A stretch of 64,000 nt of DNA from Sphagnum compactum (taxonomy: Eukaryota; Bryophyta; Sphagnopsida; Sphagnales): NCBI GenBank assembly GCA_965153455.1, contig OZ234498.1, positions 5,704,001 through 5,768,000 of the forward strand. The letters are read 5' to 3'. Both the position numbers and the translations under genes were made by a program. A model generated the notes under the pieces. That model made no database searches. It was not told where the DNA came from and saw only the letters and a program-made list of their open reading frames with translations. Below are positions 36,942 to 48,990 of this stretch, in pieces. Position 1 is the first letter of the stretch; each line of letters opens with the position of its first letter.

Positions 36942-38930
36942 GGAAAGTTATAGAGCTGCACAGAGATATATTGTACAAATTTTCTTCGTCATTTGTTACC
37001 TCAAGGGAGAGTATCAGTAAGTTCACTGGGGGACTTGTGAGTATATGTACAACAACACTCTTCGCATTGTAATGTGAGACCACTGTTTTACATGCTGCTG
37101 GTGTTCTTAAGATTCTTGGACAGATTCACTTGACCAAGTAGGTGTACACAGGGAGTAAATGTATGTTGAAGGTTTACAGAGTATATTACATATGTTTGCA
37201 AGGTGCCAAGTCCAGTGTAGCAAGAACATGGCGCTTGAAATCCAAGAGAATCCAGGGTATGCTTAGTCTATGTCAGTAATAGCTGTCACTCCTGGCCAGA
37301 AAGGTGAGTCACCTTGCTCTGACAACAGAAAGTTCACCTTTGACTTGCAGCAAGAGTTAATGCTACAGAGTTATGTGACCAGTGACAGTCTATTATCCTT
37401 ATGCAGATTGCAGCTCAAGTCCAGATTTTATGCCTACTGGACTTATCTGGAGAAGGTACTTTGAGACTTAATCAAGCCAGTTCAGCTCTTGGACTTCTTT
37501 CTTCCTGGGGTGGAAGTGTGTCATGACCTTGTTGCTGCCTTTGCTTTGAACTGCAGCTCTACTGCTTTTGATATCTGCATCCATCTTCTCAAGGAGGAGA
37601 TTAGACTGTCACAGGGTCATTTTATCTGCAAAAGTTTACTGCCCACAGGTACCAGATTTCAGGGATTTTGCCTTGGGGGCATTGACTGTGCATTTTGCTC
37701 TTTTCTGGCTAATCCTCAGGATCAAAGCAAGCAGAATACAAATGGTGAATGTAAGCCCTTTTTGGATGTATGATTGGATTGCAAATCTGTTTGGCTGGGT
37801 GTGTTGAAGCTAGAAATGTTGAAGGGGACTGTCGATTGATGATGGACTTTCAAGTTCAATAGGAGCATGCTTTTGCTGTCACTTGCTTGTGTGTATACAG
37901 GTGCTGGTCCATCCTAATGCAGAGATATCATCCAAGCACCATGGGAGCTATGATCTCGTTTCGGAGAATCTTGCCCAGGAAGCACACTCCCAATCCTTTC
38001 ATGATACAGCAAGAAGCACATGATTGCATTCGATGAGATCCAGGCTGCTGTAGGATTGATACTGGCTAGAGAACCTGCAAGTCATACTATTTCCGAAGGT
38101 ACAGAAGCTTTAGCTAAAATTTTCTTTTAATAAGTTCTCAAGACTCATGTTCAAGAATGCTGACAGGGATTACAAATTGGTATTGAAAAGAAGAGGGGGG
38201 CAAAGCTGGGGTAAGAGGTCACTGGTATCTGGGTAGGGGTTAGGGTAGGATCCCAGTTAAGTTGAGTACAGGAAAAGTTGGGGGTGCAAGGACCTGGGAG
38301 TAGGAAGTCTTGCAAGGACTCCATAGTAGTAAGAATAAGAAAGAGAAGGGAACACTACTACCACATTGGATGTGTGAGGACAAGTATTTCATTTGGACAC
38401 AGAAAAGATAGGTGCTCCTGTGGGGAAGGGACAGGCAACTAACTACCCATGACACGGATAGAGGTGGGTCGACGACCCTATTCAGGTCTGAATGAGGACA
38501 AGATAGCTGCCATTGTTAGGCCGTTCTTTGATTTTGTTATAACCTCCAGTCCTGGGTTTTGAAAAATTTCAAAAATCAAAGAACCCCTGGTTATGCACTC
38601 AACACAAATGTGCATTCCTAGGTTTGGGTACAGAATTGGCAGGATGATTGTGGTGGTTTTGCACTGCATAACTGTTGATGACAATCGTTGAAATGAGTTT
38701 TGAGAGTCAGCAGCACTAAACCGTTATGCTGGGAAGGGAGAAAAAGAAACAATGACCAAAATACTAACAGAAATAACTGGCAGACTGACAGTGTCGCTTC
38801 AGAGCCTTTTTCTGCTGACCCCATTCTTAAATGGTTGTTCTGCTCTTCCGCACCCCACCAACCATCACTCCTCAAGCTCTTTTTCCCATTTCATCTTTAA
38901 AATGTGGACAATAACAGCATCTAACTTGGG
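36942..38930. other. YIF1 3' flank, no gene recognised
   Basis: This probably begins with the YIF1 3' UTR. Frames at 37489-37807 contain a hydrophobic run (ALGALTVHFALFWLILRI) but no family I recognise. An inverted pair (GTTCTTTGATTTT near 38522 and its complement near 38570) could form a long-loop hairpin. Confidence 0.5.
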
Positions 38931-39525
38931 AATTCTTTGAGTTTCTACTCTGCAAAAATGGATTTGGATACCAATTAACATTCTTGGATTTCTGCTCTGC
39001 AAATTGATTTGGACACCAATTTGACATTCTCAAGTTTCTACTCTCTAAAATTATTTAGATGCCAACTTAAAAAATCCGGAGTTTCTACTCTGCTGCCAAA
39101 TGGGATTTAGATACCAACTTCAATTCTGGAGTTTCTACTCTGCAAGAAAAAAAGGGATTTGGATACCAACTTGAATTCTTTGAGTTTCTAATCTGCAGTT
39201 TTAAGTGGATTTGGACACCAACTTGTTGAGTTCTTGAGTTTCTACTCTGCAAATGGATTTGGATACCAACTTGAATTTTTTGGTTTTTATGGTTCTGGGT
39301 ACCAACTTGAGCTTGTTCTACTCTGCAATAAAGGATTTGGATCCCAACTTGAATTGTTGAATTTTGTGGATTTGAGTACCAACTTGAATTCGTGAGTTTC
39401 TTGTACTGTGCAATAATGGATTTGGATACCAATTTGAATTTGTGAGAACTTTTACAAAATGGATTTGGATACCAACTTGAATTCCTGAGTTTCTACTCTA
39501 TGAATTCATGGGTTTTGATACCCAA
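38931..39525. repeat. Tandem array of ~50-60 bp degenerate units
   Basis: About ten copies of a unit made of GAGTTTCTACTCTGCAAA followed by GGATTTGGATACCAACTTGA and a short AT spacer. Units differ by indels, so it is an old array. A 115-codon minus-strand frame (39085-39432) is translation of the repeat. Confidence 0.9.
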
Positions 39526-40185
39526 CTTTAGTAACTAAGTACCTCAGGTGGTGTTTAGATCATCCACTTGGGAGTGTCATGTCACATAATTTGTGCCCAA
39601 CCTCAGGGAAGTAGAGCCAGAGATCAAGCTCTCTCTCATTTCATCATGGCATTGATTCCAGAAGGTCAGACTGTTTGAAGAAGAACAAGGGAACTTCTGA
39701 TGCAACATCAAGGTTTTGATTCAGGAAAGTTTGTGATTTCTTGATCATTTTTTTCTGGCTTTCAAGTAAAAGACAGATACATGTATATATAGAGACTTGA
39801 AGGTTTCAGATTGTTCCCACTTCAATTGGGTGATTGCTATCGAGATCTTCTTCTACTGTATCATCATGGTAAGATGATGCTTTGAGGTTTTCCACCATTA
39901 CAATTTTCAGAGCTGCCATCTCATGATGAGAAAGGTTGTATCTGTGAGCCTGTGTCATGGTGGGTGTGCATGATTGATGTGCATGGAGTGGAGATGTCGA
40001 ATGGTGTGATAAACAAACTGCAATCTCTGAGAGAATGCAAGTGGAGACAGAGATGTACTGGAGATGTCATGGTGCGATATAAACAAAACTGCAATCTCTG
40101 AGAGCTGAGAGAAAGCAGGTGGAGAGAGACAAAGACAGAGAGACACAGACACAAACATACAAACACAGAGACAAAGATTTCAAGT
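39526..40185. promoter_or_regulatory. Upstream region of the IQUB-like gene
   Basis: Contains a direct duplication of about 70 bp (copies start at 39989 and 40059, each with GTG(T/C)GATA then CTGCAATCTCTGAGAG), with ATATAAACA in the second copy as a possible TATA box near 40076. An ACAGAGACACAGACAC purine/CA run precedes the proposed start at 40186. Confidence 0.45.
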
Positions 40186-41122
40186 ATGGTGAAAGCGAAA
40201 GCAGTACTAGGAGCCACACTGTTGCCTGAACATCATCACGTTTCCATTTGCTTGAAACAACGACACGGTGAGAAGCCGGTGGCACTGTCGATGCGCGTGA
40301 CAAGAGAGGGACCTCGGCCAGAGACGCAACCACCGCCAGAGTCAAAACAACAGGTTTCCGAACGTTCTGCACTGTCGATGAGAGTCGAAAGTGTGATGCA
40401 GCTGCAGAAGGAGGAGGAGGAGAACAAGAAGAAGAAGTGGCATCCCGCAAGAGAGCCGGAAAATATGCTTGTGGAGGTGCATCGTGATGGAGATGGTGCA
40501 ACTTTTCTCACCGTCATTGTCGATCGCAACGACGAAGAAGAGAAACCTTATCGTGGAGGCTTCCGTGATCGACGGAATGGTGAGAAGCTCACTCTTCGAC
40601 TCACAATTTCTGTTGTGCATTTGGTTTGCTGCAATTGAATTCTCTCGCATCAGATCAGTGCAAGAAGAAGAAGACGGCGTTACGCAAATCCTGCCGCGCG
40701 CACAGAAAGAAAGAAAACAAAACAAAGTGATGGAGGAGAGATCTGGGACATGCATGCAGGATCGACGTACTTGAACGCGGCTGCACAGACAACGGTGCCA
40801 TGGCCAACAGCTCGAACAAAGACGGAGGAGAGATCGTTGAAGGTTACACGCGAGACACAGAAGTCGTGGATGCGCAACTGCAACAAGCAGACAGTGAAGG
40901 AGGCGTTCACGCAAATGAAGAAGAGCGGCGCATCCATCGACGATTTCTGCGATGTGGAGCTGCTGCCCGGTCCTTACATGGACTCCGCCGAGTGGGAGGC
41001 ACGGCGCCATGCAGCGGCCACTTTGATTCAGAAGTATGTGCGTCGCTCCATCGCCAAACGCACTGCCGATCGCATGCGCCTCTACGCCAAAGAAAAGAGA
41101 GAGGTACAGTGTCTAAGCAAAG

Positions 41123-41162
<40 letters not shown>

Positions 41163-44100
41163 ATTTCTCTTCTGCAATAGATCAGCCTCCACAACTCATT
41201 TCTCTTTGCTTCTATCTACAGGTCTTCGGTGTTCTGTGATGTTTCTCATGCATCTTTGTCTCGTGTGATCTCTTTGTATCAAGCATTTTTGTTGTCTTGT
41301 GTGATCTTTGTATCACACATCTTTGTCTTGTGTGATCTCTCTGTATCGCACATTTTTGTCTTCTGTGATCTTTGCTTCATGCATCTTTCTAGATTCGGTG
41401 ATCTTTTTATCATGCATCTTTTTCCTTCTGTGCTCTTTATATATTCTTGCACGACAATTCATGAAGGGTGCAAGGTCCTGTCATTCATTTCAATTGTTGC
41501 ATGGAACTTGATAAGCACTGAGTCACGGTCCTCTTTGTGCATACTTCATACCTCTTCATAGCAGCCGGTGAATATGCTTGTTTATCTTCTGAGTCTGCCT
41601 GACTGTACTCAACTATGGACAAGTTATATGTTTGTCCATCTTCAAGTCTTGAAACTAGTGTTCTTTGCATCTGAGTGATGATTCTTCAATTCCCAAACAT
41701 GGACCTCTTAGAATGTCTGTTTTGCAAGACATTATAGTCTGAAGCACCATGTTATAAATGTTGATTTACAAATCCAGGTCAGAACTGCTGGGCATGGAGA
41801 TGTAAAGGATGCAATGATGTTTCTATGCAGTTTTTCGCTGAACGAACCAGAAAAAAGAAAGAGCAATATGAGAAGAAACTGAGGTATGAGATTGGTCGGC
41901 GCATAAACCCTCGTTCTGGAGCTGACTTTGAGATTTTGTACCAAGAGCTTGAGACATGGCGTTTACAGGTTACACTCTTCTCTACTGCTTCCATCATAAT
42001 GAAACAAGCTGATCCAGATGTCTATTAGTTTAGCCTCTAGAGCATCAGAAGTGTTTGTGCTGTTTAGATTCACCAGAGTCTCTCCATCATATTAGTAGAA
42101 ACATATCCAGTATACTGAGATGTTCTTGGCTTTCTAGTTGATCCAGATGGCATTGTCAATAGGACTCTTAATCCTCGATTACTCTTTCTCTCCTTTTGTC
42201 TCAATAATCAGTATTTAGTAATCAAGTTGATTAGCAATTTTGTTGTGACCTAAAAGTTTATTGTTGTTACCAGGAGATGAAGGCTATAAACACTAGTGGG
42301 TGTGTGGGCCTCGAGCGCAAGAAGCTTGTGAAAGAGCTTTTACTCAAGGTGACACATTTATTCAATCAAATTGGAGCACATGAACCCTTCCACTTGTTCT
42401 CTCAAAAGGCCTCATGGTGATTAAAAAAAAAGTGCCAAAACTCATGGAGTCAGAGTCAAGAGATCCATAAGGTTTTTCTTCTTCAGTGTTTGAAGGTAAT
42501 GTCATAATGTCTCCCTCTTTTGCACAAAAAATAATCAAAGGAATTCAAACCCAAAAAGGACTGAAAACCTGGAACAAACATGAAAGGACATACCCATGAT
42601 ATGTCATTCAATTGTTCAGAATTGGACCAAAGACATACTGGTTTTTGAGACCATTCTGTTGCTTCTCAACAGACTCAAGATAAGGGAGAATCCTGAGGAT
42701 ATCATCTTGGTCTGGAGAGTGTTGAACCCATTTGTTGCTGGTTGGGAACAACTGAACTTGCAGGAGCTGAAGCTGATACAAGTAATAGACAAACTGAGGA
42801 CAAAAGCGGCTAAATTGAACCGAGTTGACAGGATCACTAAAACTATGGTCAGGATGGGGAAGTCAAAGATATGGGAGATGAGCAATGGCAACATTGTTCA
42901 TGTGCAAACTACCAACACAGCTCGTGCCTTGGATCTCATGAATGTAAATCCCAATCCCCATCCCCAATCACACTTTTGCCATGTTTCACGTTTCTATGTT
43001 CTGTGTGGTCCTTGTAGAAAAGGAGTAAATCACGGATGTTGCTATAGTTTTTTTGCTCTAGTGGTTCAGGAGTAAGAACTAAGAACCTGCAAAGCTGACA
43101 ATCGTAAGCTCTTGTGATAGAGCATTTACAAATCCAAATTTCAATGTAGTCAGTACACTCATTGAAGCTCCAAATCTGGCATTGCTTTGGATTGTGACAA
43201 GACTCATACCTCTCTTTTCTCTAGTCAATCTGAACCAGCTATTACAAATTAGAAGGTGAACTCTTCATTAGCAATACCATCCACTCACTGATATGTACTT
43301 GCTCGTCACCTCAACCCACAATTAATTTAAACAGTAATGGACTGCCAACAATAGTCTCAGGAGTTGCGAAGCTCAACATATCAGTCCTGATTCTAGACCA
43401 TGGATTTCCCGAAATCAAGAGAGTGACAGAGGAATCTTTGGTGATGGGCTGAGGTTGCAGTTGTACAAGGCATTGGAAAGAAGGGTGGAATCCATGGATG
43501 AGAGGATGGGTGTGTTGGGCTATGTGAAATGGACAGTGCAAGTTCACAACTCACCACTGACAAGGGAGATCTTGATGTTGGTAGAGAGGGAGGCAGATCT
43601 TATGTATCGGGGGCGTCCAGCACACTCTCTCTCTGGCCTCCGCCAACGGATCCTGGGTCTGTTTGTTCAGGTACAAAACACAACTGAAATCTGCTGATCA
43701 TTCTGGTTTCCAAAATCCTTGTGCACATGTAACAAAAACTTTACTCAACTTTGGGTGAAAAAGCTTGAACCAAGTTTCACATAAATATTGAGCATGAACT
43801 TTTAGCCTTGTCTTGCTACTTGTTCTTATTAAACCTTTTCTCCAGGATCATGCAGCTCGTTCTGTAAGGTAAATTATGAAATCTGCTTGTGATTTTTTGA
43901 TACAGTTTGAAACCTGAAAGTTTGTGGCCATTTCTCCTAACTCTCATTATTTGCAGCTTGCAAGGCTCAATTTGAAACTAATAGCATTTTCAGGCCTAAC
44001 CTTCCCTTGGTGAAAAAAAAAGAGAATAAGGGGGTGCTCTAATGATGAGAAACCTCTCTGATGTATTTGTTGGGTGTTATACTATGATGCAGTATGTGGA

Positions 44101-44212
44101 GACGCCTGAGTTCAACCCTGAGGCAATGCATTACCAGTTTGTGCCAGCAGATTTTGACTATATGAAGAACCGCCATAAACATGGAGTTGACACTCCTACA
44201 GACTTTTTCTAA
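40186..44212 (+). CDS. IQUB-like axonemal (radial spoke) protein
   Basis: Homologue of IQUB, an IQ-motif protein of motile cilia linked to radial spokes. Exons: 40186-40579, 40736-41103, 41831-41968, 42274-42348, 42764-42943, 43461-43670, 44093-44212, giving 494 residues. Family blocks in order: NMLVEVHRDG and EKPYRGGFRDR (about 98-129), HAGSTYLNAAAQT, an IQ motif LIQKYVRRSIAKR (about 227-239), basic coiled stretch RTRKKKEQYEKKLRYEI, RINPRSGADFEILYQELETW, KIWEMSNGNIVHVQTTNTAR, and NSPLTREILMLVEREADLMY with FVQYVETPEFNPEA near the end. Animal IQUB is about 790 residues with an N-terminal ubiquitin-like domain and a longer C-terminus; neither is visible here. The acceptor of exon 2 is weak (40736 is the best in phase) and upstream exons are possible. 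Expected expression: male gametangia (inferred). Confidence 0.85.
41125..41160. repeat. (TC)n microsatellite in IQUB intron 2
   Basis: A CTCTCT run of over 30 bp, just after the donor at 41104. Confidence 0.9.
41229..41446. repeat. Minisatellite in IQUB intron 2
   Basis: Six or so copies of a ~33-36 bp unit of the form CTGTGATCTTTGTATCA followed by (C/T)GCATCTTTGTCTT. Translation frames through it have no meaning as it lies between two well-supported exons. Confidence 0.8.
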
Positions 44213-44950
44213 GTATGTATTTTGGTATGGCTCCTGGGTACAACCAATTAAAAAGCAAAGTTTGGGTGTCAATGATGCATACAAATCAATAACTCTAAAC
44301 TTTGAAAGTTTTTGAAACAAAAAACGGAACACGTGTTAAGCTTAGAACGATGAGTGGATTGTGTATTTAGACCTAATCTGTTGATGGATATATTTTACTG
44401 TTTCAGCTTGTTGGGTAGGTTATTCAAAAACATGAAGCACAAAATTGGATACATGGTAGCTTTTGATCCGTGAGTGGGTTTGTGTATTTAGACCTCACCT
44501 TTGATGGTGTATATTACATATCTTAGGTATTTGGCTCGTTGGGTAGGTTGTTTTTTGGAAAGAAGTGGAGCAGTTGTTGATTTTCTTTTAGTGTACACGC
44601 AAGTCATTTGCTTCATTTTGTGGAGTAAGTTTATTCCAAAAGATTTGTATTAAAAGATGGCCCATCACATATAGAAAATGTACCAATGTTAGTCTAATAC
44701 AGGCATCATCGTATATAAGATTTTATTCACAAAGATGAAACTTGTGAAACAAGCTCTTCTTCTCTTGTATAGTTCTTGGAAAAGTGTTGTCTACTACTTG
44801 CAATAGAAAAATCTAATGTTAGTGTGCAAGTCATATGAAACAAGATGTTGGCGGAAGTTTAGATTTGCAAAGTTCAATGTTTATGTGAGGAAGGGGGATG
44901 GAATGTTTAGACCAATGTTGTGCGTGTAAGTGTCAATAGTTGTATATACG
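44213..44950. other. IQUB 3' flank, no gene recognised
   Basis: Likely 3' UTR and intergenic DNA. Two similar segments near 44396-44430 and 44524-44560 both contain TTGGGTAGGTT. No gene seen. Confidence 0.5.
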
Positions 44951-45490
44951 GTGTGTAAATCTTGTGTAAGTATAAGTCATTTACATTTACATGTTCAAAC
45001 TTTTTACACTTACATTTATATTGTTGTCATGTATAATTGTTTTCCTACACTTACACAAGGCCAATGTAATATTTGTCAAATACACTTACATGTGTAGATG
45101 TTTTGGGGCATGTAAGTGTATACATTATATACCCTTAATGACCATACTTTTTGCAAATCCATATTAATTAATTATGGGTGCATGTTTTGATGGGTTTTTA
45201 TTTTTTTGTAATGGGCCATTTGGTTAGCCTATCATTAAAGACATTATGAAATCCCCCCCTCACCAAGTAAAATTCACATTTGTTACATTGTTTTACACTT
45301 ACACTATTTTACATTAAAACCATATGTGTATTTGTTTTACATTCACATTATTTTACATGCCATGAAATAAAGTTACATGGTCTTACACTTACATGTTTCT
45401 TGTTTTACATTTACACTCACATAGAGTGTAAATAAGTTTCATTATGGGAGTTTACATTACATGAAGTGTAAGTTCCAAACCATTTACATG
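44950..45490. repeat. Cryptically simple TTACA/CTTACA-rich DNA
   Basis: Many scattered copies of TTACACTTACAT and its complement ATGTAAGTGTA on one strand. There is no fixed period, so it looks like a slipped, degenerate simple-sequence zone. Confidence 0.65.
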
Positions 45491-45714
45491 CACAACTAGG
45501 TTTGGACCTTAGGAAGATTGTCTCAAGCAACGAGTTTCAATGTACAATATAGGAAATGGCAATGGAAACATTCACATCCCACTCATAATCATGTTGAAAA
45601 CATCTACTACATGTGAAATATGGGTCAAAATTATTTATATATAATATATTTTTAGGAACAATTTAAATAACGAGTGATGTTAATGGAACAAAAAATTCAT
45701 ATTAAATTTATTTA

Positions 45715-46045
45715 AACTAGTGTGAACCCGGTGCATAATGCACCCGTCGAGCTCCCCCCCGCCCGGTCCTTCCCATTGCCCACTCTGGTTCTTTATCCCG
45801 TCGACCCCCCCCCCCCCCCCGGGTCCTTCGCATTTTCCACTCCGATTCTTTAACCCGTTGATCCCCTCCCCCCCTCGCCCGTGCTGGCCCCCCCCAGCCC
45901 CGTTACCAAGCCCTGTCATAGAAAATGCATTGCCCGGTTCTGCCATAGAAAATGCAGAGGCCGGTTCTGCCATAGAATTGCAGCAGAATTGTCGTGTCAG
46001 ACAGACGCACAGACAGACTTAGTGAATTAATATATATGATGGAGC
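45715..46045. mobile_element. Structured C-rich insertion of unknown class
   Basis: A GC-rich block in AT-rich DNA. In order: a perfect inverted repeat GGTGCATAATGCACC (45731-45745); two to three ~57-bp direct repeats starting CCCGT(C/T)GA and including poly-C (up to 18 C, near 45805-45822); three copies of a ~24-bp unit with GCC(A)TAGAA(AA)TGCA (45913-45985); then CAGACAGACGCACAGACAGAC before TTAGTGAATTAATATATATGA. This fixed order looks like a non-autonomous mobile element, but I cannot name its family. Confidence 0.45.
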
Positions 46046-48400
46046 ATTCTTATTTTAGTGAGATGCCCTTGATATAATTCATAGTATAATTTAGAAGTTG
46101 CAATAAAAATGTAGTTTACTAAGTTGACAAATGATATAATTACATTTGTGACAAAATATTAAACTAAATTATAGATATCTTAACCAATTTAAATACATTG
46201 CTAAAAAATGTGCTTGCAATTCAATAATCCCCATTCAGTGAACTAGTGAATCCACTAGATCTTCATCAGGTCATGTTTAGTGGGACCAATGAATTCATTC
46301 AAAATCCAATGAAAACACTTGATAAACAAAGGACACATTTCTTTTACTGATACATGTTTAGTATGAAAGTTTCCCTTATACATTTGACACTATGAATCTA
46401 ATCTTCATATTCATACCAATAAATTGTTTTTAATAAATTTTGAAAGAATTGGATGTGGGCAACATGCCTATTGACATTGAAGTTTTGGATTTCCAAATAA
46501 TGTTGCATGATAGTTTAATTTCCCAATAATTGCAAGGAGTGAAAACATTTGGATTAAGAGTTCCAATTATTTCAAGTTGTTTTGGTTTTTGACTCTAGAA
46601 AACATGACATATTTGAGGCTAGGTGCAAAGTTTCTTTTATGTTGATGACAACTTTTGTGGCAATCATTACACTTGGTGAAGAGCTTATGATTTGTGGCCA
46701 TTCATAGCATGTGTTAATGCTATTGGAAATTATGTTTTGTAAAAATATTTATCATGTGTATTTGTGTTCACAAGTTTTTTTTTTGAAAACTATTTTTGTG
46801 GGATTTTTTGTTAATTGAACTTCTATGGATATTATGTTTGTTTTGGGAATCTAATTTAATTATACATGTGATAGTTGCAATTGTTTAATTTGCAATTCCT
46901 TTTGGTATGCTAACATTTTCAATGAACATGACAAGTGCACCTATGGCTATGTTGCTTATGTGGTTGAAAGACTTATCATTTAACTATGGTTGAATGTGTT
47001 CAATGTCTATAACATTTGTATTCATTTTTACTTTGTTTTTATGGTTGAAAATTCTTTGTTTAAAATGATGTTATATTTTTCAACATTCTCTTTATTTGTA
47101 AAAAAAATTGTTGTAAGAAGATCCACTTCAAACTTTATATTTTGTTTATCCATGAAACATTATGAAATAACATTTAAATTTTTTTAGTGATCAATTTTCT
47201 TTTACATTATGATGTTGAGGAATTGCAAGTATTTTGGATATATGGCATAATGCATGGAGCTAGATAGGAAATGTTGTTTTGTTGTTTTCCAACAAGGGGT
47301 AAATTTGGTGTGGCAACTTTTTTATAATGTGTCATTATTTAAAATGATTTGTTGGCAAATTGGTGGTAGTTGAACAAGGTTTCTTGTTAGCAATATAAAT
47401 TTTGTTTCAAATGGAGATGTGTTTTGGACACAAATTATTTGTTATAGTCATTACTTAATAATGCATAACATGTCGTTGGCCATTATTGACATTCTATCAA
47501 TAATAATAACATTTGCATTTATCAATTGTTCTATCACATTATTAGGTTCAAGGAGGATGAACAATTATTCACATGTTGAAATTTGACATGTGGTGTGCAT
47601 TAATTTAGTTTAGTGGAGGTTAAATGAAGTGTTGATATGCTTGTTGTCACTAACAATACTACATTTTTCTCAAACAACTAAAAATGTTATGTGACGTATT
47701 TGAAGAATGTTTTTTCGCCACTACCAAATGTGCTTATGAGAACATGTAAACATTATGGGTTTTCAACAATGGAATGCAAAACTTGTTCTTGTTCATCATT
47801 CAATTGCATGATAGAAATGTATGTGTCTTAAATGTGTGGTGAAGGTTTATGAATGTTACATTTTATTTGGTTGTTGGTTGGGAGAAAACTAATATACTCT
47901 AGATGTAGGTGGTGTATATTTTGGGTCAAGGTATGCATGATTTTGTAATACTTTTTCAAGCCATTGTGTTTGTTTTTTGTAGTTTAGTAGGTATGTGGAT
48001 CCAATGTTAGTTGAAAGCTACAAATGTAGCATTCACATTTTTTATTTTTTTGTGAGTTGGATGTCACGACTAGTCACATTTTGTAATAATGTTTTATAGA
48101 AAAACCTTTTTATGTTGTGCGTGGAATAGAAATATGTGAATTTAGCTAATTTGTTATATGTGTAAAAATTTAATTTCCTAGGTCATTTTGACCATGACAT
48201 TTTGAAGTGGGATGTTGTAATTCTTGTTAAATATTGAACGAAAGTCATGTTTTGAAAATGAGGGGGTTGATTGTTGTAAACATATAAGGGATGGAATCAT
48301 AAACCCTAAACTTTTAATTTTGTGATGATTTTTGTGCACATGTTAAAAGGTTTTGAGTTGATGTATTTCATAGTTTTATTTTTTATAATTAATATTTGTA
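46046..48400. other. AT-rich gene desert
   Basis: T-rich and AT-rich with no domain-bearing frames and no clear repeats. Confidence 0.65.
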
Positions 48401-48603
48401 AACATGCAAGTGTAGTTTATGCATAAAAACCAAGCTTATGGTAACCTACACATAACCTTGGGTAGCTTATTAATTAGTATCCTAAGTTACATAGGTATGT
48501 GAGGTAAGGTAATAAAGGTAGGAAATATATCTACGGTAGATACCTAAGCAAGTTAGGAAAACTATGTGCATAAATATGTGATGATGAAATAATTTGTTTG
48601 AAT

Positions 48604-48990
48604 AATGGTTCAATGTTTTAGGATTTGTTCTTTAAACATGGAGGTAAGGGGTTCAAATCTTTTCACTTGCACCTTAAATTAGTGGGCTCGATTCCTACTG
48701 TAGGCCAAGTGGGCTAGGTTAGCTTAGGGAGCTTAATTTAGGTTTTTAAATGCCTAGTTTAACCTATTTTAGGTTTTTAAGTGCCTAATAGTTTAGGTTC
48801 CTAGGTGTCTAATTAGGTGTTAAATTCCTAGGATAGGTGTTAATTAATAGTCTAGTTTTTTAATGTTTAATTTAACCTAGGTTCTTAAGTGCCTAGCTTA
48901 GTTGTGAACTAAGAGGTTAGCTTAGTGAATGAACTATTAATGAATCTAATTAAGTATTAGTGAATTAAATATTAATGAATTAACTATTCT
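48604..48990 (+). mobile_element. tRNA-headed SINE-like element, copy 2
   Basis: A-box-like TGGTTCAATGTTTTAGG is followed by B-box-like GGTTCAAATC at 48648-48658. A body of repeated CTAGGTTA/TTAGCTTAGG and AGTGCCTA words runs from 48710 to 48990. The order matches the element at 22930-23104 on the other strand. Confidence 0.45.

Noticed and set aside
37489-37807. Frames with a hydrophobic segment after YIF1
   Set aside because: No family recognised, no good splice partners, and position fits a 3' UTR.
38522-38585. Possible miRNA-type hairpin
   Set aside because: Arms of about 13 bp around a ~38-nt loop are too short for a plant miRNA precursor stem.
45680-46022. Pro-rich and Ala/Gly-rich frames on both strands
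   Set aside because: Produced by poly-C and short direct repeats of the structured insertion.
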